64,000 nt of DNA, from the NCBI GenBank assembly GCA_030522415.1, contig CM060121.1:17349642-17413641 (forward strand), in the 5' to 3' direction. Under the pieces are notes generated by a model. That model was not told the DNA's origin. It searched no databases and was given only the letters and a program-made list of their open reading frames with translations. Positions 22,552 to 34,457 of this stretch are shown in pieces. Numbering within the stretch: the stretch's first letter is position 1; every line of letters begins with the position of its first letter. Source of the DNA: Channallabes apus (Eukaryota > Chordata > Actinopteri > Siluriformes > Clariidae). The translations under genes were made by a program, and so were the position numbers.

Positions 22552-24100
22552 TATATATTCACTTGGTATGATGGTCTTTTTTTTTGCAGGGTGAATTGTA
22601 TGCAGTCCCACTCACTGTGATGTTGCTTATATCTTTCTATTCATAAGCTTAAAATGTGTGCCTGCTTAAAATTTTTGAACACCATGCACTCTTCTGAATG
22701 TGTTCTTACTCCAGAAGGAGTCATCCTTATCCCCATAACTTGGCGCAGCCACAAATGGTTCCTTTAAATCGCCCATGCTTTGTTTGGTTAGCACTTAAAG
22801 CATGGAAAATGTATAATCTCTGGGTTTCAGACTCTGGGTTATCCTTCGTCTTCTGGTCTTTTTAGAGATGTATATAGTGGAAACTAAAACAACTTTTTCA
22901 CACAGTGGGCAAAAGTGTATTGTGACAGCAATTTAGAGAAGAGGTGGCTGTGGTTTATGTAATTTGCCATGACGTCATGGCAATTATATACAAAAACCTG
23001 ACTAAGCAAGAGCCACAATGTTTCATTTATAGGGATATGCTGGATACTCAATGTAATCTTCAGACATTTTATGCGGTATAACCACCAGATTAATATTTCC
23101 TAGTTTGAAAAGCAATGAAATTAGTAAAGTTGGCTTCAGCCTGCTAAAATTATAATATAGACAGTAACATTAGCTACTTACTGTACTGTACTAATCTTAT
23201 GTCTGGCTGCACCTTCTTTTTCTTTTGCATATCAAAAGTTCTTGTATCTTCAAAACAATACCTAAATTTTATTGTACCTAAAGAGAGATGGCAAAGAATG
23301 AGTGAGGACGCAATATATACTTAAAATAATGTAAAGATGCACCTGTACAATTACATTAACAGCTAACATAAGATTCTTCAACTAGCTAGCAAGTACGGAA
23401 TGCTCTTCTAGCATTTACTGTAAGTCACATGATTTTTCTCTAGGTGTTGCCATATTTGGGAATAAATATCTGGCTAGATGCCCACTAGCCTTTCATGTCT
23501 AGATGTTCATGTCAACATGCTTCATCAGGATGTGAAACGATGATATAATGATGATAAACTCCTCAAGTGCAGCAAAATGTAGCTAGCTAGCAAAGCTAAC
23601 AGGTACTGTAGCATGTCAGGCAGGATCCATTTCCTTGTTGTTTGTTGAAGAGGTATTGTGTTTCAGGGCAGTCGATTATGAGTATAAATGAAAATTCACG
23701 AACATAGACAAAGTAACAGTGATGATACACGGTTTATACACTGAAATCAAATGAAATACAGGGATTCAGACTGTTAACTTACTTTGACATTAGCTTATAT
23801 TTTGTATGAGTTGGTACAATCACATCCACTTTATTAAGCACATCATTAGACTAGGTTAGCAGTACCTAGCTTTAAACAGGCTTCCAATTTCCGTTTTTGT
23901 GCCCACTGTTGCCACAGATTCCTGTTTTTGGTAGGACCGTGCTGATTGGCTGATTGGAAAATTGCGCAAATGTGCAGGTTTACAGGTTTCCTTATACAGT
24001 AGACAAAAAGTGTATATTAATGCAGTATTAAAGAGTTAACACCATTTTTGTCTTTATTTAATTTATACTGAATGATTTTAATTCTCTTTTGTTCTATTTA
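22552..24100. other. Intergenic, nothing recognised
   Basis: AT-rich with no recognised exon or transposon. Confidence 0.5.
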
Positions 24101-24110
24101 TGTTTTACTT

Positions 24111-24471
24111 CGGCAGCACGGTGGAGTAGTGGTTAGCACTGTCACCTTGCACCTCCAGGGTCCAGGTTCGATTACTGTCTTTGTGTGCATGGAGTTTGCA
24201 TGTTCTCCCCGTGCTTGGTGGGTTTCCTCCAGGTACTCCAGTTTCCTCCCACAGTCCAAAGATATGCAGGTTAGGCTAATTGGCGTTCCCAAATTGCTCG
24301 TAGTGTGTGAATGAGTGTGTGAGTATGTGTGTCTGCCCTGCGATGGATTGGCAGCCTGTTCAGGGTGTACCCTGCCTCATGCCCTAAGCTTCCTGAGATA
24401 GGCTCCAGGTCCCCGCGACCCTGAATACAGGATAAAACGGTATAGAAGATAAGTAAGTGAGTGAGAGTGAG
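24111..24471 (+). mobile_element. SINE, DANA/Mermaid-like, full length, exact target duplication
   Basis: Full head, single B box (ggttcgatta), core and tail. tgttttactt flanks both ends (24101-24110 and 24472-24481), a 10-bp target duplication. Confidence 0.9.
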
Positions 24472-24552
24472 TGTTTTACTTCCACTTTTCTCTATTTTAC
24501 TTTATTCTCAGAATAATCATGCACATTTCTCACATTAGACGCACTCATTGAC

Positions 24553-25350
24553 TACGAGAGGGAGTCAAAAATTATCCACACTCTGTTTATATTATAAAAA
24601 ACATTGGCCGCACTGGTTTATCAGCGTTTTCTGTTCAAAGCTACTGCCTTCCCAGTTACTGCTGTGCAGGTGTGAATCTGTTAAATCAGTTTATTTGTAA
24701 CTGCGGTGTGAGCACAAATGTATGTCCCACTTGTGATTTGCACAATTTTTTTTGTGGTCTGAAGGAGTAGCTGGTGTCGTTGTTTATCAAAGACTTTGTT
24801 CTCTGTATAGAGAAAGTGTTTGGCTATATGCAAACATTATTTAGATCAAAGCTTCTTATCGAGAATCATTACTGGTGACGAGACAACGGGAGAGTATGGA
24901 ATGCAAACATCCTCAATCGTGACCAAGAAGTTCAAAAGTTGACCATCAGCTATAAAATTGATGCTTAGAGTTTCCTGAGCTCCTCAGTGGCCAGTATTGA
25001 AACATTATCAGGAAAAGGTTCAACAATCAACAGTGCTGGTGGGAATGAGATGCTTACTAAACGTTTTTGGATTAAACACAGTGAACTGTTATCCAAGGGC
25101 GTTGTGATCTTGCATCACAGTGTACATCCGCACACTTCTGCCCACACTGCTGATACTTTTCAAGAACCTTCACAAAGGTTCACTTTTGATAAAGAAGTGG
25201 GGACAGAGGTGCATTCATAGCTTGCAATACAAAGCTTGTTGGACAAAGTGTATTAAAAAGCAGCGATGAGATTATGCAAAAAAAACATTCTATAATTAAT
25301 TCAAATAATTTCTACAGCCAGAGAGCAGGTCATTTTTGTCTGACCCTTAT
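24553..25350 (+). pseudogene. Mariner-family transposase remnant
   Basis: Near 24862-24935 the frame reads I-T-G-D-E-T followed by T-K-K-F-K, the first catalytic region of mariner transposases. Around 25110-25200 P-H-T-S-A-H-T-A-D follows, the region of the second aspartate (N-A-R-P-H-T-A in the family). The ends are weak inverted repeats (gagggagtcaaaaattat against agggtcagacaaaaatga). About 0.8 kb remains, with stops and deletions. Confidence 0.6.
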
Positions 25351-27268
25351 ATATACACCTACAACTACACCCATCAGTTTCTACTCCTGACATTTTAGTA
25401 GCTTCAAGTGTGTATTAATCCACAGGAGAGCTGCCAGGCGTAAAAATGTAGCCTGGATCTATAACAATGGCTTCTCCTCCTTTGTGCCTGTCTTTTCTTC
25501 TGTTGCTCATACTCTAATGTACACAACTTAGTAGTTATTTTTCTCTCAAGCCCTCCAACACCCTCATTACTGTTCTGTATAATTGGGTTTCAGCACAGCC
25601 CTGTACATCATACATCAATTAAAACACAACTTAAGCATCTGTCTTATGTGTTGACACAAATGTCAGTCAGTCAAATCCTTTTATCCGTATTGCGTTGTAT
25701 ATAATTCACGCAGGTACACAAGACTTGCCTGTGCAGGTTTTTCCTGCACCGAAAGCATGTAGAGGCCTTTTGTTTTGGACGCCCAGCTGATAAAACAGCT
25801 TCACCACCACATGGTCACTGGCACGATACATTTCGAAATACATATATTAATGTGCTCTGACTCGTATTTCATATTTGTATTAGGGCTCAGCAAGCATGGC
25901 ACTGATTCAGTTGGACTTTTGATCTATTCATCAAGTCTTCTCAGGTCAACAGGTCTGTCATTGTGCTTGCAGATCTCAATCAATACCTTCTCTTTAAAAG
26001 CTGATCTCTGCATTTGTAGCTACACTACAAAGCTACCGAAATGATCTGCTTGGGAAGCACCTACTAAAGCCATGTCATGGCATCTCCTGTGTGAATATTT
26101 TTTTAGCATATTATATCATCTCCAGCTTTTTGAACATTGGATTTACAGCACCTGACCTGTCTGGCATTAAAGACTTCAGTCAAAGAGACATGGAGATCAT
26201 GTACAATATGTGCACCAACGATTCCATCTCTGTTTCAATCACCTTGTTTGGTGACCTGCATTTACATGTGGTTTCAGGATGAAAGGTTTCAGCATCTAGA
26301 AGAAAGACAAAAGCTTTGCTGACCTGCTTTCTGTCTTCTTTGTTCTTCCATTTTTTCCCTCTCTGCTCTGACAGAAAGCCTACAGGTGCTACCAGAAGCT
26401 GTTATTTGTCTAGAATTTTTTTCAGAGTCTGTCTTGTACATAAACTGGGAACTAACTGTGAAACTCAGTTTAGATCAGAATAAAAGCAGTAGGCTGTATG
26501 AAGTATAGATAACCATAAAAAAGTATATGAACCCTTTACATGAGACATTTAGTATATCTACAATATATCCTTATATGCAATAGTTATTGTTCAATGCAAT
26601 AATGAAAATGTTAAAACATGCTAATTTGGGGCATTTTTAATCTGGAGCGCTTTTTAAGGAATCATTTGAACACTCTATGTCAAAGACATCAGATTACAGA
26701 GGCTGGGAAAAGCCTTCAGGACACACAGAATCCCGCTTTTGCCCTCTCAAGGGTGGTCGTCTTTTTCAAACCCTACTTACAGATTTTAGCTAGTGGGTAT
26801 ATTGTGGTATTTGCAATGAATAAGATCTTCTTTTTGGGGACGGAAATGACAAACTGAGAGTGGAACGTTCTCTTTTTGGTGGAGAGGACTTGTAATTTGG
26901 CATAATGGTAGACACATGGACTCACCATCTGCAGGCTTTCAATGGAGAAAATGTGTCGGTGGGCATCTCAGATGAATCACACATGCTGTACTGTACATGT
27001 ATGTGTGTTCTAATAAGCACCAAAAGATGTTGGTTTCAGTGTTTATTTTTTGTAGTTTACCATATATTTCAAGAGCCATCATTTTAAACAGTTAAAGTTA
27101 ACGCAAATGAAATTTAGTGGAAGAAATTACACTATTTTTTTCTGTTTTCAATCTTTGGTAATTCATGGTGGCATGATTTGCTGATTGTGGAAGGGAACCG
27201 TGCTAGAATCTTTTTCTTAGTATTATAAGGCATCATTCAGGCAGACACTCAAATTTCATGGGCAATCT
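25351..27268. other. Intergenic, no gene recognised
   Basis: Several small open frames (25775-26044, 26091-26322, 26618-26857, 26905-27087) have no recognisable family. The stretch from 26515 (aaaaagtatatgaacccttt) to about 26960 has the look of another decayed Tc1-like element but I could not confirm it. Confidence 0.45.
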
Positions 27269-27490
27269 TACAAACCGGATTCCAAAAAAGTTGGGACACT
27301 AAACAAATTGTGAATAAAAACTGAATGCAATGATGTGGAGATGGCAAATGTCAATATTTTATTCAGAATAGAACATAAATCATGGAACAAAAGTTTAAAC
27401 TGAGAAAATGTATCATTTTAAGGGGAAAATATGGTGAATCAAGATGTCATGGTGTCAACAAATCCCAAAAAAGTTGGGACAAGGCCATTT

Positions 27491-27991
27491 TCACCACTGT
27501 GTGGCATCTCCCCTTCTTCTTACAACACTCAACAGACGTCTGGGGACCGAGGAGACCAGTTTCTCAAGTTTAGAAATAGGAATGCTCTCCCATTCTTGTC
27601 TAATACAGGCCTCTAACTGTTCAATCGTCTTGGGCCTTCTTTGTCGCACCTTCCTCTTTATGATGCGCCAAATGTTCTCTATAGGGGAAAGATCTGGACT
27701 GCAGACTGGCCATTTCAGTACCCGGATCCTTCTCCTACGCAGCCATGATGTTGTGATCAATGCAGAATGTGGTCTGGCATTATCTTGTTGAAAATGCAGG
27801 GTCTTCCCTGAAAGAGATGACTAGATGTTGCTCTAGAACCTGAATATATTTTTCTGCATTGATGGTGCCTTTCCAGACATGCAAGCTGCCCATGCCACAC
27901 GCACTCATGCAACCCCATACCATCAGAGATGCAGGCTTCTGAACTGAGCGTTGATAACAACTTGGGTTGTCCTTGTCCTCTTTGGTCCGGA
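27491..27991 (-). pseudogene. Tc1 transposase, C-terminal part (left of the Gypsy insert)
   Basis: On the minus strand the first piece carries the L-M-V-W-G-C-M region (about 27900). The next frame carries the S-P-D-L-S-P-I-E-N-I-W motif with the third catalytic Glu (about 27660-27690), and the end reads R-R-G-D-A-T-Q-W, the usual C-terminus of this family. A frameshift near 27780 separates them and the Q-D-N segment is damaged. It continues at 33239 beyond the retrotransposon. Confidence 0.85.
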
Positions 27992-28496
27992 TGTCACGAG
28001 TCACGGTCTGCCGGCCGTCTTTTTCCCACGCTGTCACTCCCCCACGCGCTCATGTTTGTGTCTAGCCGTCACGTGCGCTCTCACGCCCCCGTTTCCGCCC
28101 CGTCTGCTCAGCTGTTTCTCATTCCATGACTGATTACTCCAGCGATTTAAGCATGCGCGGCGCGCTGCTCAGATCGCTGGATTATTGTGTGTGTTTACCT
28201 CGATTCTCTCGCGTTTCTTTTCTCTAGCTTTCACGTTACGACCTCGCTTTGTTTTTTCTCGTTTTTGATTTTTTGCCTGCCGATTTGGATTGTTCGCCTG
28301 CCCTTTTGATCTCCCGGTTTTGACCTCACGCTTTCCCTTTTTGATTACGGCTTTAGTCTAGTGTTTTTGCTTTGGACGCTTCGCTGACGGACTCACGGCT
28401 TTCGACCCTTGCTCACGCCCCCCGACCACGCCCCCACATCTCTATACAGTCAGTAACTGCACTTGGATTCATATCGTTCTGCCTGCGCCCGTGACA
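27992..28496 (+). repeat. 5' LTR of the Gypsy element
   Basis: 505 bp, beginning TGTCACG and ending CGTGACA (7-bp inverted ends). A TATA-like atttaag at 28145-28151 lies about 31 bp before GCTGGATTATT (28176-28186), the predicted transcript start. Confidence 0.95.
28144..28186 (+). promoter_or_regulatory. LTR core promoter and predicted transcript start
   Basis: gatttaag resembles a TATA box. About 31 bp downstream lies GCTGGATTATT, whose complement AATAATCCAGC lies directly after the LTR. In Tf1-type elements the primer is the 5' end of the mRNA itself, so the complementarity marks the likely transcript start. Inference from spacing and pairing. Confidence 0.6.
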
Positions 28497-28497
28497 G

Positions 28498-28508
28498 AAT
28501 AATCCAGC
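28498..28508 (+). promoter_or_regulatory. Self-priming type primer binding site
   Basis: AATAATCCAGC, one base after the 5' LTR, is the exact 11-nt complement of GCTGGATTATT inside the LTR (28176-28186). It does not look like the 3' end complement of a tRNA (no TGG start). Self-priming with 11 nt is established for Tf1 and proposed for sushi-like elements. Confidence 0.75.
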
Positions 28509-28513
28509 CAGTT

Positions 28514-29395
28514 ATGGATCCAGCGGTTTCTGACCATTTGAGAACGGCATTGGAGAGTCAAGGTGCCCTGCTTGGAAATCACCAACAGGAACTGCTTAGT
28601 ACAAAGCAGTCCCTCGCCGACGTCACGTCTCAGCTCCAGAGACTCCAACTCTCTCTACCGCAAGGAGCAAGCTCCCACGCGCAACAGGAGCCACGCCTCC
28701 CCGCCCCCCCCACCTACGAGGGAGATCCAGGCACATGTCGCTCTTTCCTATCCCAGTGTTCCCTGATCTTCGAGCTCCAAGCCTCCGCCTTTTCCACTGA
28801 ACGAGCCAAGGTGGCCTACGTCATCACGCTCCTGTCTGGACGCGCGCGGGAATGGAGCACCGCGCTTTGGGATGCCCACGACCCCTGCTGTTCCAGTTAT
28901 GAGGACTTCTCCAGGGAGATGAAGAGGGTGTTCGACCGCTCATGCCATGGCAGAGAGGCGGGCCGAAGGCTGCTGAACCTCCGCCAGGGCTCGCGCTCTG
29001 CCTATGACTATGCCATTGAGTTCCAGACCCTGGCCCTTCCCAGCGGTTGGAACAACCGAGCACTATGCGACGTCTTTTTGCAGGGCCTGACAGAGAAGCT
29101 CCAAGATGAGCTAATCTCACGAGAGCTCCCCTCGTCTCTCCAAGAGCTTGTGGACCTGGCCGGTCGAGTAGATGCCCGTCTCCGTCTTCGTAGGTCAGCC
29201 CGGTTTTCTCCACCCAGAGCTCTACCGCGACTCCCACCTCCACGAGTTGAACCCCAGGAGGAACCCATGCAACTGGGCAGAACCCGCATCACCCCAGAGG
29301 AGCGTCACCGCCGCCGAGTGGAGGGGGCCTGCTTCTACTGTGGGAAACCAGGTCACCTGCTTAAGAACTGCCCAGCAAAAGGGAGCGCCCTCTAG
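28514..29395 (+). CDS. gag: Gag of the chromovirus
   Basis: Structural protein that packages the element RNA. I take the ATG at 28514 (M-D-P-A), 18 bp after the LTR, giving 293 aa; the frame is open upstream to an ATG inside the LTR at 28463, which is less likely to be used. The N-terminal part has a Gln- and Leu-rich coiled-coil look, followed by the retrotransposon Gag domain (R-A-x-E-W region and F-x-R-E-M-K-R-V-F, middle of the protein). A Pro/Arg-rich stretch leads to a CCHC knuckle near the end ([14 protein letters not shown]). It ends at TAG 29393-29395 and overlaps the pol frame by 31 nt. Confidence 0.9.
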   Translation: MDPAVSDHLRTALESQGALLGNHQQELLSTKQSLADVTSQLQRLQLSLPQGASSHAQQEPRLPAPPTYEGDPGTCRSFLSQCSLIFELQASAFSTERAKVAYVITLLSGRAREWSTALWDAHDPCCSSYEDFSREMKRVFDRSCHGREAGRRLLNLRQGSRSAYDYAIEFQTLALPSGWNNRALCDVFLQGLTEKLQDELISRELPSSLQELVDLAGRVDARLRLRRSARFSPPRALPRLPPPRVEPQEEPMQLGRTRITPEERHRRRVEGACFYCGKPGHLLKNCPAKGSAL

Positions 29396-32300
29396 TTCAG
29401 CTGGGAGCACTAGAGGGCGAGACTCCAAGAAGGCTCCCAGACCAACGTCATCTGCTTCCCATCCTCCTCATCCATGAGCAACAGACCCACCTAGTGCAGG
29501 CACTGGTCGATTCGGGTTCAGATCGCAACCTGCTGAATGCGGCTTCAGCCCAAATCCTGGGTATTCCTGCGCTGCCCTTGGAGAACCACCTCAAGGTCCA
29601 GGCCCTCGACGGGAGTCCACTCCCACCTATCACCCACAGAACCCCTCTCATTGGTCTAAAGGTCTCCGGCAATCATTCAGAACAGACGTCGCTGTTCATC
29701 ATGGAGGGGTCACATGCCACGGTCGTCCTAGGTCTCCCCTGGTTAATCCAACATAACCCGCACATCGATTGGGTCAGGAATTCGATCGTAGCCTGGAGCC
29801 CGTCATGTTCTACGTCATGCTTACGCGCCGCCACTACGCCCTGCCTCGACCCTACCCCCACAAAGGAGCCATCGGACCTCACCTGTGTTCCCCCAGAGTA
29901 CCATGACCTTAGGACTGTGTTTAGCAAGTCACGTGCAGTCTCTCTTCCCCCCCACCGACCATACGACTGCGCCATTGACCTCCTTCCAGGCACCACCCCC
30001 CCCAAGGGTCGTCTTTATTCTCTGTCACCCAAGGAACGCCAAGCTATGGACCAGTACATCACGGAATCCCTTGCCGCAGGAATCATCCGCCCCTCTTCTT
30101 CTCCGGCAGGGGCTGGATTCTTCTTCGTAGGCAAAAAAGATGGTTCCCTTCGCCCGTGCATTGATTATAGGGGCCTTAACGACATCACTATAAAGAACCG
30201 ATACCCCCTTCCCCTAATGTCTACTGCCTTCGAACTCCTTCAGGGGGCCAGCACCTTCACCAAGCTCGATCTGCGCAACGCCTATCACCTTGTCCGCATC
30301 CGGGAAGGGGATGAATGGAAAACGGCCTTCAACACACCAACTGGACATTATGAATACCTGGTGGTCCCCTTTGGACTTACTAATGCCCCCGGAGTGTTTC
30401 AGGCCTTAATTAACGACGTTCTCAGAGACTTCCTCAATTCTTCCGTATTCGTCTATCTAGACGATATCCTGATCTTCTCTCACAACCCAGAAGAACACCA
30501 ACATCACGTCAGGCAGGTGCTGCAGAGGCTGCTGGAGAACAACTTGTTCATCAAGGCGGAGAAGTGCGAGTTCCACACCACATCTACCACGTTCCTCGGA
30601 TTCACCATCAGCCCCAAGGGCATCGAGATGGAACCTGCTAAGCTCCAAGCAGTCACTAGGTGGCCCACCCCCACCTCTCGGCATGAACTCCAGAGATTCC
30701 TAGGCTTTGCTAATTTTTATCGTCGGTTCATCCGAGGCTACAGCTCCATCGCCGCTCCTCTAACAGCCCTGACCTCTACCAAGACCCATTTCTGCTGGAA
30801 CCAGGAATCTGAGAAAGCCTTCAGCGAGCTGAAGAAACGATTCACCTCCGCCCCTATCCTCACCATCCCAGATCCGTCACAGCAGTTCATCGTGGAGGTC
30901 GACGCCTCCAGCACCGGAGTAGGAGGCATCCTCTCACAAAGATCCAACCGGGATAATAAGCTGCACCCCTGTTCCTTCTTCTCCCACCGCCTAACTCCTG
31001 CTGAAAGCAATTACGGCATCGGAGACCGTGAACTCTTAGCCATCAAGTTAGCACTGGAGGAATGGAGACACTGGCTAGAGGGAACGGAGGTCCCATTCCT
31101 AGTTTGGACCGATCACAAGAACCTCGAATACCTACGAAGCGCCAAGAGGCTCAATTCTCGTCAGGCCCGGTGGTCCCTGTTCTTCGCGAGGTTCAACTTC
31201 ACCCTCTCCTACCGACCAGGCTCTAAGAACACCAAGCCGGACGCCCTCTCAAGATTATTTACAACCACCCAAGACCCTGCCTCATGTGAGACGATTCTGC
31301 CACCCCCCTGCCTGCTCGCCGTGGCCGAGCTCGACATCGAAACTAGTGTCAAGCAAGCCCTATCCCATGGACCAAGCCCAAGCAATGTGCCCCCGAACCG
31401 CCTCTTCGTTCCCCTCAACCTGCGTTCCCAAGTCCTGGAGTGGGCCCACAGTTCTAAACTCTCTTGCCACCCAGGCTCCGCCAGAACTCTGGCACTAGCC
31501 CAGCAGCGGTTTTGGTGGCCCACCCTCAAGGAGGACACCTCTCACTTTGTTGCAGCGTGCAATGTTTGCATAAGATCTAAGCATGTCAACACGGCCCCGG
31601 CTGGCCTCCTCCGACCCCTGCCCATCCCTCATCGCCCCTGGTCCAACATCGCCCTGGACTTTGTCACCGGACTACCCCCCTCCACCGGCCACACCTGCAT
31701 CATGACCGTGGTTGATCGGTTCTCTAAAGCGGCTCACTTCATCCCCCTACCAAAACTCCCGTCCGCCAAGGAGACTGCAGAACTTATGATTAATCATGTA
31801 TTTAAGCTCCACGGCCTGCCTAAGGACATCGTGTCTGATCGGGGCCCACAGTTCACCTCTCAGTTCTGGAAGGCATTTTGTAAGCTCATCGGAGCCACCC
31901 CAAGCCTGTCATCAGGTTTCCATCCTCAATCCAATGGGCAGACGGAGAGGAAGAACCAGGCTCTCGAGGTCGCCCTGAGATGCATGACCTACCGGGATGT
32001 CACCTCGTGGAGCAGATTCCTGCCCTGGGTCGAATACGCCCACAACTCTCTAGTCTCTTCATCTACTGGGCTGTCCCCCTTCCAGTGCTGCCTGGGTTAC
32101 CAACCACCCTTGTTCCCCTCTCAGGAAGAGGAGGTCAGCGTCCCCTCTGCCCAAGCCTTCATTCGCCGCTGCAGGAGGACCTGGACTCAGGCCAGAAGGA
32201 CACTGCTACGACAAGGCAGAACTTACAAGGAGCAAGCAGACCGCAGACGCTCTCAGGCCCCCAAGTACAGGATAGGGCAGAGAGTCATGCTCTCCACCAG

Positions 32301-32721
32301 AGATCTCCCTCTTAAGACCCTGTCCCGCAAACTCTCACCCCGTTACATCGGCCCGTTCACCATAACCAAGATTGTCAATCCCTGTGCGGTCAAACTTTTG
32401 CTTCCCTCTACGATGCGGCGAATAAATCCCACATTCCACGTGTCCCAGCTACGTCGCCTCATCTCATGCCCATTAAGTCCCCCCACCCACCCTCTGCCTC
32501 CTCCCCGTATCATTGACGGCGGTGAAGCCTACACCGTCCGCCGCCTCCTGAAAGCTCGCCGCCGAGGTAGAGGCATTCAGTACCTGGTGGACTGGGAGGG
32601 CTATGGCCCTGAGGAGAGAAGCTGGATCCCCGCCAAGTTCATCCTAGACCCCAAGCTAATTTCTGACTTTCAGAAACGTTTCCCTGAGGCTCCCCGTCCT
32701 AACGCCCAGAGGCGTTCGTAA
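29365..32721 (+). CDS. pol: Pol polyprotein of the chromovirus (PR-RT-RH-IN-chromodomain)
   Basis: The frame opens at 29365, after a stop at 29362-29364, and lies -1 to gag, so it is probably made as a Gag-Pol fusion by -1 frameshifting in 29365-29395. The first internal Met is at 29494; residue numbers count from there. Protease D-S-G is at 6-8, reverse transcriptase Y-L-D-D at 321-324 and the RNase H first Asp near 470. The integrase has an H/C zinc segment before the core and catalytic D722, D782 and E818 (35 residues between the last two). A chromodomain follows at about 1010-1060, with Y-L-V-D-W-E-G-Y and S-W-I-P. No internal stop was seen over 1075 codons. No obvious slippery heptamer in the right frame was found in the overlap; aaaaggg is the nearest. 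Confidence 0.95.
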   Translation, partial: ELPSKRERPLVQLGALEGETPRRLPDQRHLLPILLIHEQQTHLVQALVDSGSDRNLLNAASAQILGIPALPLENHLKVQALDGSPLPPITHRTPLIGLKVSGNHSEQTSLFIMEGSHATVVLGLPWLIQHNPHIDWVRNSIVAWSPSCSTSCLRAATTPCLDPTPTKEPSDLTCVPPEYHDLRTVFSKSRAVSLPPHRPYDCAIDLLPGTTPPKGRLYSLSPKERQAMDQYITESLAAGIIRPSSSPAGAGFFFVGKKDGSLRPCIDYRGLNDITIKNRYPLPLMSTAFELLQGASTFTKLDLRNAYHLVRIREGDEWKTAFNTPTGHYEYLVVPFGLTNAPGVFQALINDVLRDFLNSSVFVYLDDILIFSHNPEEHQHHVRQVLQRLLENNLFIKAEKCEFHTTSTTFLGFTISPKGIEMEPAKLQAVTRWPTPTSRHELQRFLGFANFYRRFIRGYSSIAAPLTALTSTKTHFCWNQESEKAFSELKKRFTSAPILTIPDPSQQFIVEVDASSTGVGGILSQRSNRDNKLHPCSFFSHRLTPAESNYGIGDRELLAIKLALEEWRHWLEGTEVPFLVWTDHKNLEYLRSAKRLNSRQARWSLFFARFNFTLSYRPGSKNTKPDALSRLFTTTQDPASCETILPPPCLLAVAELDIETSVKQALSHGPSPSNVPPNRLFVPLNLRSQVLEWAHSSKLSCHPGSARTLALAQQRFWWPTLKEDTSHFVAACNVCIRSKHVNTAPAGLLRPLPIPHRPWSNIALDFVTGLPPSTGHTCIMTVVDRFSKAAHFIPLPKLPSAKETAELMINHVFKLHGLPKDIVSDRGPQFTSQFWKAFCKLIGATPSLSSGFHPQSNGQTERKNQALEVALRCMTYRDVTSWSRFLPWVEYAHNSLVSSSTGLSPFQCCLGYQPPLFPSQEEEVSVPSAQAFIRRCRRTWTQARRTLLRQGRTYKEQADRRRSQAPKYRIGQRVMLSTRDLPLKTLSRKLSPRYIGPFTITKIVNPCAVKLLLPSTMRRINPTFHVSQLRRLISCPLSPPTHPLPPPRIIDGGEAYTVRRLLKARRRGRGIQYLVDWEGYGPEERSWIPAKFILDPKLISDFQKRFPEAPRPNAQRRS

Positions 32722-32733
32722 GGGGGGGGGTAC
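32720..32733 (+). other. Polypurine tract
   Basis: aaggggggggg just before the 3' LTR and overlapping the pol stop codon: the expected plus-strand primer. Confidence 0.8.
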
Positions 32734-33238
32734 TGTCACGAGTCACGGTCTGCCGGCCGTCTTTTTCCCACGCTGTCACTCCCCCACGCGCTCATGTTTG
32801 TGTCTAGCCGTCACGTGCGCTCTCACGCCCCCGTTTCCGCCCCGTCTGCTCAGCTGTTTCTCATTCCATGACTGATTACTCCAGCGATTTAAGCATGCGC
32901 GGCGCGCTGCTCAGATCGCTGGATTATTGTGTGTGTTTACCTCGATTCTCTCGCGTTTCTTTTCTCTAGCTTTCACGTTACGACCTCGCTTTGTTTTTTC
33001 TCGTTTTTGATTTTTTGCCTGCCGATTTGGATTGTTCGCCTGCCCTTTTGATCTCCCGGTTTTGACCTCACGCTTTCCCTTTTTGATTACGGCTTTAGTC
33101 TAGTGTTTTTGCTTTGGACGCTTCGCTGACGGACTCACGGCTTTCGACCCTTGCTCACGCCCCCCGACCACGCCCCCACATCTCTATACAGTCAGTAACT
33201 GCACTTGGATTCATATCGTTCTGCCTGCGCCCGTGACA
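32734..33238 (+). repeat. 3' LTR of the Gypsy element
   Basis: 505 bp. Read side by side with the 5' LTR I found no difference. It starts TGTCACG and ends CGTGACA. Confidence 0.95.
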
Positions 33239-33745
33239 CCGGATGACATGGCGTCCCACATTTCCAACAAGAACTTCGAATCGTGACTCGTCTGACCACA
33301 GAACAGTCTTCCATTTTGCCACACTCCATTTGAAATGATCCCTGGCCCAATGAAAACGCCTGTGCTTGTGGATCTTGCTTAGAAATGGCTTCTTCTTTGC
33401 ACTGTAGAGTTTCAGCTGGCAACGGCAGATGGCACGGTGGATTGTGTTCACTGACAATGGTTTCTGGAAGTATTCCTGAGCCCATTCTGTGATTTCCTTT
33501 ACAGTAGCATTCCTGTTTGTGGTGCAGTGTCGTTTAAGGGCCCGGAGATCACGGTCATCCAGTATGGCGACCCTTACGCACAGAGATTGTTCCAGATTCT
33601 CTGAATCTTCGGATGATATTATGCACAGTTGATGATGAAACTGCAAAGTCTTTGCAATTTTTCGCTGGGTAACACCTTTCTGATAATGCTCCACTATCTT
33701 TCTCTCGCAACATTGTGGGAATTGGTGATCCTCTACCCATCTTGG
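33239..33745 (-). pseudogene. Tc1 transposase, N-terminal part (right of the Gypsy insert)
   Basis: The minus-strand start is M-G-R-G-S-P-I near 33740. The paired-like DNA-binding part is spread over two frames (frameshifts near 33700 and 33600). The frame is then open through D-D-R-D-L-R-A-L to V-L-W-S-D-E-S-R-F (first catalytic Asp, about 33290) and stops at the LTR boundary. Non-functional even before the Gypsy insertion, judging by the frameshifts. Confidence 0.85.
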
Positions 33746-34117
33746 CTTCTGAGAGACACTGCCACTCTGAGAAGCTCTTTTTATACCCAATCATGTTGCC
33801 AATTAACCTAATTACTGTTAATTGGTCTTCCAGCTCTTCGTTATGCTCAAATGTAATTTTTCCAGCCTCTTATTGCTGCTTGTCCCAACTTTTTTGGGAT
33901 TTGTTGACACCGTGAAATTTGGAATCAACATATTTTTCCTTTAAAATTATACATTTTCTCGGATTAAACTTTTGATCTGTCATCTATGTTCTATTCTGAA
34001 TAAAATATTGACATTTGCCATCTCCACATTATTGCATTCCGTTTTTATTCACAATTTGTTTAGTGTCCCAACTTTTTTGGAATCCGGTTTGTAAATATCC
34101 CAAAGGTTTAACTTAAA

Positions 34118-34423
34118 TTCATTTAATTCATCCACTATACTGCCTATCTTATACAGGATTGTAGGGTTCCTGGAGCATATCCCAGGAGACTGTGGGCATA
34201 AGGTGGGTTTACACCATGGACAGGGTGGCCAATTCATCACAGGGAACACACAGTGGGCAATTTGGGAACACCAATTAACCTAATTTGCATGGCTTTGGAC
34301 TGTGGGAGGAAACTGGAACACCCAGAAGAAACCCACCAAGCACTGGGAGAACACAGTCCGAAGACATGCAGGTTGCCGTTCCAAAATTGGCGGTAGAGTG
34401 TGAATGAGCATGTGAGTGTGTGG

Positions 34424-34457
<34 letters not shown>

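Larger units (their letters stand above)
27992..33238 (+). mobile_element. Chromodomain Ty3/Gypsy retrotransposon (Tf1/sushi type), complete
   Basis: 5247 bp, flanked by the 5-bp target duplication ccgga (27987-27991 and 33239-33243). Layout: LTR, self-priming site, gag, pol (protease, reverse transcriptase, RNase H, integrase, chromodomain), purine tract, LTR. gag and pol are open and overlap in a -1 relation. The LTRs look identical by eye and the GC content is far above the surroundings. Together this indicates a recent insertion that may still be competent. No env-like frame is present. Group assignment rests on the integrase-chromodomain order and the primer-site type. Confidence 0.95.
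27271..34091 (-). mobile_element. Tc1-like element with IR/DR ends, interrupted by a Gypsy element
   Basis: Terminal inverted repeats of roughly 200 bp begin caaaccggattccaaaaaag at 27271 and end with the complement at 34091. TA flanks both (27269-27270, 34092-34093). Each end has an outer and an inner direct repeat (ccaaaaaagttgggaca, inner copies near 27465 and 33885), the IR/DR layout of fish Tc1 elements. Removing the 5252-bp insert and duplication gives an element of about 1569 bp, normal for Tc1. The transposase is on - and broken. Confidence 0.9.

Noticed and set aside
28824..29292. Minus-strand open frames of 94 and 139 codons opposite gag
   Set aside because: GC-rich coding DNA leaves the opposite strand open. 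They have no start context, domain or neighbour; they are shadows of gag.
29342..29348. GGGAAAC as the -1 slippery site of gag-pol
   Set aside because: It is not in the register needed (gag reads GGG AAA C), and a shift there would meet the TAA at 29362-29364.
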